Assembly: GCF_000696095.1 (NCBI RefSeq) | Contig: NZ_BAYX01000021.1 | Span: 1 to 64,000 of the forward strand | DNA from: Rhizobium rhizogenes NBRC 13257 | Lineage (GTDB): Bacteria; Pseudomonadota; Alphaproteobacteria; Rhizobiales; Rhizobiaceae | Reading direction: 5' to 3' | Length of the DNA: 64,000 bases | In this document: positions 8,349-15,581 of the stretch, in pieces | Layout: each line of letters starts with the position of its first letter | How positions within the stretch are numbered: the stretch's first letter is position 1 | Position numbers and translations under genes: made by a program | The notes under the pieces: model-generated | What the model saw: the letters and a program-made list of their open reading frames with translations, nothing else | Told to the model about the DNA's origin: nothing | Database searches by the model: none

Positions 8349-8644
8349 CGGCTCAGCTCCAGCATTCGGCGGCTGGAAAAATCGCGGATGAAGGCGATCA
8401 CGTCATTGAGGATCTCCTCCTTCGGCGCCTCGAACTGCAACGCGAATCCGGCGGCGATGTCGTCCAGCGTTCTCACCCCATCGAGGGCTCTGACGATCGC
8501 CACAGCGATCTCATCCAATGCAAGCGCGCGCTCGGGCGCAAGCAGGATCGTCTGTCCGCGAGCCGCATCCTCGCGCAGCCTGACGCCGCGTGCGAGCTTG
8601 GCAATGGTCTGGCCGTCGATCTTGAGGGCGTCGTCATCACTCAT
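8345..8644 (-). CDS. pqqD: PQQ biosynthesis peptide chaperone PqqD
   Basis: A 99-residue RiPP recognition element. Family features are the PKLARGVRLREDAARG-like start (AKLARGVRLREDAARGQ), LLAPERALALDEIAVAIV and a C-terminal helical part ending in FSSRRMLEL. It binds the PqqA precursor and hands it to PqqE. It overlaps pqqC and pqqE by four bases each, consistent with coupled translation. Confidence 0.95.
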   Translation of the reverse strand: MSDDDALKIDGQTIAKLARGVRLREDAARGQTILLAPERALALDEIAVAIVRALDGVRTLDDIAAGFALQFEAPKEEILNDVIAFIRDFSSRRMLELSR

Positions 8645-9384
8645 GATATCACCCCTTCGCGCCCATCCCAGCCGCCAGGCGGGATAAGCCCGGGGCTAAC
8701 ATAGGCGTGGGAAAGCGCATCAAGCTGCGACCAGAGGACATCGGTCTTGAAGGTCAGGGCAGCAACGGAAGCATCCTGTTTTTCCAGCGTGTCGGCATGG
8801 TCGAGAACGTAGTTCAGGCCGAACGCCACCTCTTTCGGCGCTTCGTTGAGGCGCTGGCGGAAATAGGCAAGCGCGCTGTCATTGGCAAAGGCGTAATGCT
8901 CGATCAGCCCGGCGATACGGTTGGCGTGGATGGCCGGAGCGAACATCTCCGTCAGCGAGGAGGCAACCGCTTCCAGCATCGGCTTTTCGCGGACGAAATG
9001 AACATAGGCCTCGACCGCAAACCGCGTGCCGGCAAGCACGCCGCGTGTCGAAGCGACATAGTCCGGATCAAGCCCCACCGCCTCGGCGAGCTTCAGCCAG
9101 CGGCGTATCCCGCCGCCTTCGTCAACACCGCCGTCGTGATCCTCAATGCGATTGCGCCATGCCCGCCGCAGCTGCGGATCCTCGCAACGCGACAGGAAAG
9201 CGGCATCCTTCATCGGAATACGGCTTTGATAATAATAGCGGTTGATGACCCAGGCCCGCACCTGGATCATGCTGCACTGGCCGCCATGCAATTGCTGATG
9301 AAACGGGTGCTTGTCGTGATAGCGCGCCTCGCCGACCGCGCGCAGGCGCGCTTCGAACGCTTCTCTATTGGCTGCCTGTTGCAA
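8641..9384 (-). CDS. pqqC: Pyrroloquinoline-quinone synthase PqqC
   Basis: A cofactor-free oxidase that carries out the final ring closure and eight-electron oxidation to PQQ. Conserved blocks include RYHDKHPFHQQLHGG, WVINRYYYQSRIPMKDAAFLSRC and LIEHYAF. I prefer TTG at 9384 (247 residues): GGAG lies seven bases upstream and the product then begins a few residues before REAFEARLRAVG, as in homologs. In-frame ATGs at 9405 and 9432 would overlap pqqB more deeply and lack clear Shine-Dalgarno sequences. With the TTG start the overlap with pqqB is 20 bases. Confidence 0.93.
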   Translation of the reverse strand: MQQAANREAFEARLRAVGEARYHDKHPFHQQLHGGQCSMIQVRAWVINRYYYQSRIPMKDAAFLSRCEDPQLRRAWRNRIEDHDGGVDEGGGIRRWLKLAEAVGLDPDYVASTRGVLAGTRFAVEAYVHFVREKPMLEAVASSLTEMFAPAIHANRIAGLIEHYAFANDSALAYFRQRLNEAPKEVAFGLNYVLDHADTLEKQDASVAALTFKTDVLWSQLDALSHAYVSPGLIPPGGWDGREGVIS

Positions 9385-10273
9385 GCGTGATCTCCATTCC
9401 GTCATAGCCGACCGCGAAGCCGTGTCGCTCAAGCTCGGCGCGCTCCGGTCCAGCCCGCCAGATCGGGTTGGTATTGTTGATATGAATATAGATGCTCCGC
9501 CCGATCGACAGGCGAGACAATGCCTCGAGACTGCCGTCGGGGCCGCTGATGGGCATGTGCCCCATCCGCCGGCCGGTCTTCTGGCCGGTGCCCGTCCTGA
9601 TCATCTCGTCATCGGTGAAGACCGTACCGTCGAAGAACAGCAGATCCGCGCCGGCGATTCGATCCGCCAAAGCGGGGCTGATCGCCCCACAGCCCGGAAT
9701 GTAGAAGATACGCCTGTCGCCGACGCGAAACTCCATGCCGACGGTCTGCTCGCCTTCGAGCCCAAGCTCCGGCTCGCCTTTCTCAAGATAAAGCGGAACC
9801 TTGCCGGCAACGGCAAAGAGCATTGTTTCAAGGCCATCCAGCGGAAAGAACGGTGTTTCGAGTTCGATCGGCTTTTGCTTAACGTGGGCGGGATCGAGAA
9901 CCTTGAAAATCGGATTCTCTTCCAGCGTCTCCAGCAACGCCCTTGTTGCGAGAAGTTGAAAGGGTTGCTTTTCCCGCAACGTCAGAAGACCCGCGACGTG
10001 ATCGACATCGCCATTCGTCAGCACAACGCTCTTGATCGGGCTGTCGCGCAATTCTTTCGGCCATAGAGCGTACCGGTCACATAGTTGCTGGCGGATATCC
10101 GGAGATGCATTCACGACCAACCAGTTGCGGCCATCGACACTGATAGCCAGAGATGATTGCGTCTGCGGAACGAGAGCGCCCTGGCGTGCCGCCGCACAGT
10201 TTGGGCAGCCACAGTTCCACTGCGGCAAGCCCCCTCCGGCGGCGGCGCCGAGCACAAGAAATCGAACAGTCAA
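9365..10273 (-). CDS. pqqB: PQQ biosynthesis protein PqqB (metallo-beta-lactamase fold)
   Basis: A 302-residue protein starting RFLVLGAAAGGGLPQWNCGCPNC, the hallmark of PqqB with its Cys-rich loop. NGDVDHVAGLL replaces the usual metallo-hydrolase HxHxDH motif, as in the family. PqqB is an iron-dependent hydroxylase acting on the Glu-Tyr intermediate. It lies 25 bases downstream of pqqA. Confidence 0.95.
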   Translation of the reverse strand: MTVRFLVLGAAAGGGLPQWNCGCPNCAAARQGALVPQTQSSLAISVDGRNWLVVNASPDIRQQLCDRYALWPKELRDSPIKSVVLTNGDVDHVAGLLTLREKQPFQLLATRALLETLEENPIFKVLDPAHVKQKPIELETPFFPLDGLETMLFAVAGKVPLYLEKGEPELGLEGEQTVGMEFRVGDRRIFYIPGCGAISPALADRIAGADLLFFDGTVFTDDEMIRTGTGQKTGRRMGHMPISGPDGSLEALSRLSIGRSIYIHINNTNPIWRAGPERAELERHGFAVGYDGMEITLATGSQ

Positions 10274-10298
10274 TCTGTTGCTTTCAGATGATCAGCGA

Positions 10299-10394
10299 TC
10301 AGAACAGGATCGGCTCGGAACCATCGGCCGGCGCATACCGGTTGATTTCCATGCCGCAGCTTACCTCTACGAATTTCGGAGCATGCCATTTCAT
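10299..10394 (-). CDS. pqqA: PQQ precursor peptide PqqA
   Basis: A 31-residue ribosomal precursor found by reading the minus strand upstream of pqqB. It begins MKWHAPKFVEVSCGMEIN and ends DGSEPILF. Glu16 and Tyr20, the residues fused to make PQQ, are present as E-x3-Y in MEINRYAP. The start codon is preceded by AAAGGAACGACC. A second in-frame-independent ATG lies 15 bases upstream but does not give a PqqA product. The protease that trims the cross-linked peptide (PqqF/G type) is not in this window. Confidence 0.95.
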   Translation of the reverse strand: MKWHAPKFVEVSCGMEINRYAPADGSEPILF

Positions 10395-10587
10395 TGGTCG
10401 TTCCTTTCATGAGATTTGCAGTGCAAGATTAGACTCAATTGCCCGCTAGGGCAATTTCGGATGGTCGTCGTTTAATGCTGTTGATGCCACGCCGTTCCCG
10501 ACCTTCTTGATCACAATAAATTGCTTAGAAAAACGACCTCGCGACGATTTGAGAAAGCTAGTCCCCCGCAATCCGCACATCGCGGCC

Positions 10588-10809
10588 TCAGATTTTTCTA
10601 CTAGCCCCTCCTGCCAGAATGGCAAGCTGGCGCTCGTCGTGTATCCCTTGGCGATATAATTCGATGATCAGCGCCGCTACTCGCTCCGCCTCCTCACTGT
10701 CTTTCGCTAGCTTCAATTCGACTAAAAGAGCATCAAAAGCGCGCTGACAAAGGTCCAGATCCAACGAATCCAGGGGATGGTCATGCTTGCTGAGATATCT
10801 TCGGATCAT
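10588..10809 (-). CDS. Small hypothetical protein
   Basis: A 73-residue ORF from ATG 10809, preceded by AAAGGAG. It is acidic and helical: two helices (LDLCQRAFDALLVELKLA and EEAERVAALIIELYRQGI) separated by a short turn, ending LAILAGGASRKI. Similar small two-helix proteins occur in rhizobia, but I cannot name a family. It stands alone between the pqq promoter region and the marR gene. Confidence 0.6.
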   Translation of the reverse strand: MIRRYLSKHDHPLDSLDLDLCQRAFDALLVELKLAKDSEEAERVAALIIELYRQGIHDERQLAILAGGASRKI

Positions 10810-10923
10810 CGCGTTCTTCTCCTTTCCCGGCACAATTGGCGTGTTCGACGATAAGATATTTATTGTCAGGCAAGCTGCCGCAAGAGCATTATAATATTAG
10901 ATATATCGAAAATACTATTGGCG

Positions 10924-11430
10924 CTATTTTTTCTTGGCTGCCTGCTGCGACGCCGCGGACAAATCGCCATTCAACGCATCGGCAAACTTCCGCATCAACC
11001 GGACGAGATCATCGATATCATCGACATCCCAGGATTCAAGGATTGCGCCACCGATCCTGTCACGCGCGCCGTCTACCGCATCCGTCATGATCTTTCCCTT
11101 CGGCGCAATAATAGCCTCGCGTACGCGGCGATCCACGGCGGAGGCCTGGCGCACCACGAGATCTAGGCTCTCCAGCTTCGCCACCTGCCGGCTGACGGTC
11201 GTGTGGTCACGGCCGACACGATCCGCCAGATCGACGACACCGATCGGACCCAAACGCTCGATCAGAACCAGCAGCGGGAAAAGCGCCCGATCGAGCGGAA
11301 TTCCGGCCTCCCTGATCAGCGCCTCGTCACCCTGAGGCCGGTTTATCACGGCAACGATATCCAGCACCGCTGCATGAAGCTTCCGAAACTGGGACTTAAT
11401 ATGTGTATTTTGCACATTATTTCTTGCCAT
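10924..11430 (-). CDS. MarR-family transcriptional regulator
   Basis: About 168 residues. The winged helix is visible in PIGVVDLADRVGRDHTTVSRQVAKLESLDLV followed by the wing ASAVDRRVREAII, the usual DxR element of MarR proteins. GGAG is followed by TTG, GTG and ATG codons in frame; GTG at 11433 or ATG at 11430 has the best spacing. It is divergent from the quinone oxidoreductase gene at 11496, and two inverted repeats of TGTG/CACA type lie in and next to its start, so it probably represses itself and its neighbour (inference). Confidence 0.88.
   Translation of the reverse strand: MARNNVQNTHIKSQFRKLHAAVLDIVAVINRPQGDEALIREAGIPLDRALFPLLVLIERLGPIGVVDLADRVGRDHTTVSRQVAKLESLDLVVRQASAVDRRVREAIIAPKGKIMTDAVDGARDRIGGAILESWDVDDIDDLVRLMRKFADALNGDLSAASQQAAKKK
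11401..11417. promoter_or_regulatory. Candidate MarR half-conserved operator, inner site
   Basis: Inverted repeat ATGTG-N7-CACAT inside the first codons of the marR gene. It resembles the larger repeat 49 bases away; both share a TGTG..CACA core with a 7-base AT-rich centre. Confidence 0.4.
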
Positions 11431-11445
11431 CACCAACGATCTCCT

Positions 11446-11468
11446 TTACGTGTGCATTATACACGTAA
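11446..11468. promoter_or_regulatory. Candidate MarR operator, main site
   Basis: Perfect inverted repeat TTACGTGT-N7-ACACGTAA in the 65-base gap between the divergent marR and oxidoreductase starts. Size and placement are typical of MarR-family operators. Confidence 0.6.
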
Positions 11469-11495
11469 TTTGCATGATCGAAAAGGAGATATGCC

Positions 11496-12455
11496 ATGAA
11501 GGCAGCCATCGTGCGAGGAGCCGGCCAACAGCCTGCCTATGAAGATTTCGAGAAGCCTGCTCTATCGGCTGGCGAGAACCTGGTGCATGTGAGCGCCGCT
11601 GCCATCAGCCAGATCGTCAAGAGCCGGGCGTCAGGCGCGCACTACAGTTCCGCCAATCAATTCCCCTTCGTGGTCGGAATCGACGGCGTAGGGCGACTGG
11701 AAGACGGCAGGAGGGTTTACTTTGTTCTGCCGCGTGCGCCCTATGGCAGCATGGCGGACGTGGCACCCGTGCCATCCAACCGCTGCATTGCGCTGCCGGA
11801 CGATCTGGACGATGTGACAGCGGCGGCCATCGCCAACCCGGGAATGTCATCCTGGGCGGCCTTTAGAGAGCGTGCGAGGCTAGAGCCAGGCGAGACCGTT
11901 CTGATCAATGGCGCAACCGGAACGTCAGGCCGGCTCGCCATCCAGATCGCTAAATATCGGGGCGCTGCCAAAGTCATCGCGACGGGCCGGAACGCCGACA
12001 GTCTCAAGGCCCTCGAAAGGCTCGGCGCGGACGTGACCATTCCCCTCACCCAGGACAAACCGACCCTGGAAGCCGCATTCAAGGAACAATTCGCCGGCGG
12101 CGTGGATGTTGTTCTCGATTACCTGTGGGGCGAAAGCGCGGAAAGCCTCCTTAGCTCTGCCGCAAAGGCCGGCAAGGATGCCGTGCCGATCCGCTACGTC
12201 CAGATCGGCGCAATCAGCGGTGCCGACATCAGCCTTCCAGGGGCCGTGCTGCGATCATCCGCCATTACCCTGATGGGCAGCGGCATAGGCAGCATCTCTC
12301 TTGACCGCCTTGTCAACGCGATCGCCGAACTGTTCCAGGCAACCGTCCCCGGAGGCTTCGAAATTGCCACGACGATCGCTCCACTTTCCGAGGTCGAGAA
12401 GGCCTGGCCGCTCGACGACAGCAATCGGCGCACGGTCTTTACGATCGGAAACTAG
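11496..12455 (+). CDS. Quinone oxidoreductase-like MDR (zinc-free) protein
   Basis: A 319-residue medium-chain reductase. It has the GroES-like N-terminal half and a Rossmann domain with VLINGATGTSGRLAIQIAK near residues 140-160. The catalytic zinc ligands of alcohol dehydrogenases are absent, which points to the quinone reductase/enoyl reductase group using NADPH. ATG 11496 is preceded by AAAGGAGATATGCC. Regulation by the divergent MarR is likely; such pairs commonly respond to quinones or reactive electrophiles (family knowledge). Confidence 0.82.
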   Translation: MKAAIVRGAGQQPAYEDFEKPALSAGENLVHVSAAAISQIVKSRASGAHYSSANQFPFVVGIDGVGRLEDGRRVYFVLPRAPYGSMADVAPVPSNRCIALPDDLDDVTAAAIANPGMSSWAAFRERARLEPGETVLINGATGTSGRLAIQIAKYRGAAKVIATGRNADSLKALERLGADVTIPLTQDKPTLEAAFKEQFAGGVDVVLDYLWGESAESLLSSAAKAGKDAVPIRYVQIGAISGADISLPGAVLRSSAITLMGSGIGSISLDRLVNAIAELFQATVPGGFEIATTIAPLSEVEKAWPLDDSNRRTVFTIGN

Positions 12456-12604
12456 GCGGGCCTGCGACGGATATTAGGTTTGCTATCGAACTGGGCTTTC
12501 GGAACATCCGAGCTGCCGTGTGACTCTGTCAATCGGCGAGAAAGACAGAGTCCATTCAGCAGGATGATGAGATCGCTCCTGCCCGACCGCGCACCGCAAT
12601 ACGC

Positions 12605-13375
12605 CTACTCGAACTTCTCCGTCGCATCGGCCTTGCCCTTGACCCAATAGCCGGAGGCCTTAATCCAGCTCAGCGGATAGCCGCGTTCCTCGACGAGATG
12701 CACCCTTATCGCGCGCGTCACGGATGCCTCCGCCGCGACCCAGACGAAAGTTTCAGGTGCAATATCGACCGATCTCAAGACCGAAAGCAGCGCCGACGCA
12801 TCGGTCGCTTCGGACAGAGGACGATGCGCCCAATGGCATATTAATTCGGCATTGGTCTTGAATGTCTGATGCTCGGCTGGGTTGGCGACCGCCATGACGG
12901 CCGTGATGCGCGCCTCCCCGCCCGCCTCCTCGATCCTGCGTCCGATTGCCGGGAGCGCCGTCTCGTCGCCGATCAGCAACCATTGCTTGATATCGGAGAT
13001 GACTGCGGAACCCCGCGGGCCGCCGATTGCGAGCGTATCGCCCGGACGGGCATTGATGGCCCATTGGGTGATCGGCCCGGCCTCATGAACCGCGAAATCA
13101 ATTGCAAGCGTGCGGGCAGCAGCGTCGTAACGGCGAGGCGTATAGTCGCGCCGCTCCTCCGTTCCATCGGTCATAGGGACGAATATCTTGATGTGGTCGT
13201 CCGGCGCCATGCTGATGAAATCGGAAAGATCATTTCCCCCGAAGAGGATGCGCAGCATACCGGGCGTTATGTTTTCGACATGGGCCACTGTCAGCAAGCG
13301 TCGCTTCAGATCGTGCCGCACGCGCTCTATTTTCGGAGCCGCGGAAACCGCAGTTGGAATTTGAGGATTGCTCAT
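12605..13375 (-). CDS. Siderophore-interacting protein (NAD(P)H-dependent ferric-siderophore reductase)
   Basis: A 256-residue FAD-binding SIP-family enzyme. RDYTPRRYD matches the family RxYTxR flavin-binding motif, GDETALPAIGRRIEE is the conserved nucleotide-domain signature, and the C-terminus WVAAEASVTRAIRVHLVEERG with a terminal KASGYWVKG segment is typical. It acts in the cytosol to reduce Fe(III)-siderophore complexes. It stands as a single gene; no RirA- or Fur-type box was convincingly visible upstream. Confidence 0.9.
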   Translation of the reverse strand: MSNPQIPTAVSAAPKIERVRHDLKRRLLTVAHVENITPGMLRILFGGNDLSDFISMAPDDHIKIFVPMTDGTEERRDYTPRRYDAAARTLAIDFAVHEAGPITQWAINARPGDTLAIGGPRGSAVISDIKQWLLIGDETALPAIGRRIEEAGGEARITAVMAVANPAEHQTFKTNAELICHWAHRPLSEATDASALLSVLRSVDIAPETFVWVAAEASVTRAIRVHLVEERGYPLSWIKASGYWVKGKADATEKFE

Positions 13376-13794
13376 CTGTGTCCTTTCAAGGCTCTAAAAC
13401 CTCGATCCGCATGACACAGTCGCGCAGATCGAAGCCGCAGAGCCGTTCGATCATACGCGTTGAGTGACGTTAACGCTTACGTGGCAAGGCGATGCCTGAC
13501 CATTTCCGGTTTCGCTATAGAAGAACGACACGCCGAATGCAACGGACTCGATGGAAATTCGGTGATATCCGCAGCGCGAGCATTATTCGCTGCAAGGCAC
13601 TGTTTCCAAATGACTTTAGAGAATTTCAGCAACGGCACTATAGCTTTTTCTTATGATCAATCACCCATTTTTGAATGGGAGCACGCATCGAAGACAAGCA
13701 TGCTTGCCCCGCCGATCCGGGCGGAGGTCGCACGCAGCCAGGCTGCCTTACAATGCGGCGAACGGCCGCTCAATGGATCCAGGGAGGCCATCGA
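13376..13794. other. Intergenic region between SIP and tannase-like genes
   Basis: 419 bases between divergent genes. A 112-codon ORF at 13460-13798 overlaps the tannase start, lacks a ribosome binding site and shows no recognisable domain, so I treat it as noncoding. GGGAGG at 13782-13787 serves the downstream gene. Confidence 0.5.
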
Positions 13795-15504
13795 ATGAAG
13801 AAGAATCGTGCATTTCGCGCCGTGATCGCAGGCGCGCTGCTGGCTTTTACCATGCAGCCTAGCCCTGTATGGGCGGCTGATCCGATTGGCATCGTCAAGC
13901 CGACGGTATCATGCGCGAGCCTGGCACAGACCGATTTGACGGCCATCGGCGGTGCGGGCAGCCATGTGGTCAAGGCCGCTGAGACCACCAAGGGAGCGAT
14001 CACGACATGCGCCGTAGAAGGCATCCTTGCCCCGACGATCACCTTCAAGGTCGAACTTCCGACATCCACCTGGACACAGCGATATCTGCAGATCGGCTGC
14101 GGCGGCCTTTGCGGCCACATTTCGCTGGAAGCGGGTGCCGCCGACGGATGCGCCGTGCTCGATAGCAACGGCTTCGTGACCGCGAGCACGGATATGGGAC
14201 ATGACAGCATGGGCGGCGAGTTCGGCCGCGATCCGCAGAAGCGCCAGGACTTCGCCTACCGCTCCGTTCACCTCACCGCTGTCACAGCCAAGAAGCTGAT
14301 CGAAGCCTATTATGGCCACGGCCCCAGCCATTCCTATTTCAACGGATGCTCCGATGGTGGGCGCGAGGCGCTGATGGAAGCGCAGCGCTATCCGGATGAT
14401 TTCGACGGCATCATCGCCGGTGCACCCGCGATGAACTTCCAGGTTCAGAATGGCCTCTACCATGCCTGGCAGGCGCGCTCGAATACCGGCGCCGACGGCA
14501 AGGCAATCCTGACGGCGGCGCGGCTGCCGCTCCTGCACAAAGCGGTCGTCGCCGCCTGCGACGCGCTGGACGGGCAGGTCGACGGGTTGATATCCGATCC
14601 GCTGAAATGCCATTTCGATCCGGGTACGCTGCTCTGCTCCGCGGCGGAAAAGAACACCGATAGCTGCCTGACAGCAGCGGAAGTGGATACTGTGCGTCGC
14701 CTCTACAACGGCCCGAGAGACCCCGCGACGGGCGAGCGCCTGACGATCGGCGGGCCGCTGCCGGGATCGGAACTCGCCTGGGCCGGCGTCTTCGTGCCGC
14801 GCGGGCTGAACGAGCCGATCTTCAGCGAGATCATTGCGATGGGCACAATCCTCAATCTCAACTTCGAAACAAATCCGCCCGCGGATTACAAACTCGCCAA
14901 CGTCACATTTGACAGGGCGTATTTCGATCGGCTGCGTCCGCTACATTCGCTTTATGACGCCACCAACCCCGATCTCTCGGCCTTCGAAAAATCCGGCGGC
15001 AAGCTGATCCTCTGGCATGGCCTTGCCGATCAGCATATCTCGCCGATCAACACCATTGCCTACTATCAAGCGGTCGAGAAGCTCCTGGGCGCCAAGCGCG
15101 CCGCTCAGTTCACGCGGCTTTACCTCTTTCCGGGCATGTATCATTGCGAGGGCGGCGAGGGTCCGAACAAGATCGACCTGCTGACCCCGATGCTGAACTG
15201 GGTCGAGAAGGGTGCCGCTCCGCAAGAGATTGTCGCCCGGCAGACGGCGAGCGACGACGCCAGCGGCTTTGGACAGCCGAGCGGTGCGCCGCCCAAAGAC
15301 GCGGCCAAAAAGCCAGCCGAGCAGTCCGCCAACAAGGTTGTCCGGTCACGCCCTGTCTACCCCTATCCTTACACCACGAAGTACAACGGTAAGGGCGATC
15401 CGAACTTGGTAACCAGCTACACGCGCGGTGACCGCGAGGAAGCCATCATCGAGCCTTGGGCTGGTGCGCATTTCTATCAGCCCTACAAGCCCCGTGCGGA
15501 ATAG
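13795..15504 (+). CDS. Tannase/feruloyl esterase family protein, exported
   Basis: A 569-residue protein with signal peptide MKKNRAFRAVIAGALLAFTM...VWA. ATG 13795 follows GGGAGG by seven bases; a longer ORF upstream lacks this. The nucleophile motif is GCSDGGREALMEAQRYP (Ser near 186), the lid/catalytic Asp region holds KLILWHGLADQHISP and the His lies in FPGMYHCEGGEGP, all diagnostic of the tannase family that also includes feruloyl esterases and MHETase. Cys residues adjoining Ser and His fit the family Cys-Cys bridge. It probably hydrolyses aromatic esters of plant origin in the periplasm; the exact substrate is unknown. Confidence 0.85.
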   Translation: MKKNRAFRAVIAGALLAFTMQPSPVWAADPIGIVKPTVSCASLAQTDLTAIGGAGSHVVKAAETTKGAITTCAVEGILAPTITFKVELPTSTWTQRYLQIGCGGLCGHISLEAGAADGCAVLDSNGFVTASTDMGHDSMGGEFGRDPQKRQDFAYRSVHLTAVTAKKLIEAYYGHGPSHSYFNGCSDGGREALMEAQRYPDDFDGIIAGAPAMNFQVQNGLYHAWQARSNTGADGKAILTAARLPLLHKAVVAACDALDGQVDGLISDPLKCHFDPGTLLCSAAEKNTDSCLTAAEVDTVRRLYNGPRDPATGERLTIGGPLPGSELAWAGVFVPRGLNEPIFSEIIAMGTILNLNFETNPPADYKLANVTFDRAYFDRLRPLHSLYDATNPDLSAFEKSGGKLILWHGLADQHISPINTIAYYQAVEKLLGAKRAAQFTRLYLFPGMYHCEGGEGPNKIDLLTPMLNWVEKGAAPQEIVARQTASDDASGFGQPSGAPPKDAAKKPAEQSANKVVRSRPVYPYPYTTKYNGKGDPNLVTSYTRGDREEAIIEPWAGAHFYQPYKPRAE

Positions 15505-15518
15505 ACCTATGTGGCCTC

Positions 15519-15542
15519 ACGACGGCGAAGCTTCGCCGTCGT
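15519..15542. terminator. Perfect 24-bp palindrome between convergent genes
   Basis: Arms ACGACGGCGAAG and CTTCGCCGTCGT meet without a loop spacer, 14 bases after the tannase stop and 40 bases before the htpG stop. It can form a hairpin on either strand and could act as a bidirectional terminator, but no T-run follows. Confidence 0.4.
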
Positions 15543-15581
15543 ATCCGTCTGCTTGAGATTATGCCGCGAGCAATCAGAGCT

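Noticed and set aside
13460..13798. 112-codon ORF before the tannase gene
   Set aside because: Overlaps the tannase start, no ribosome binding site, no domain.
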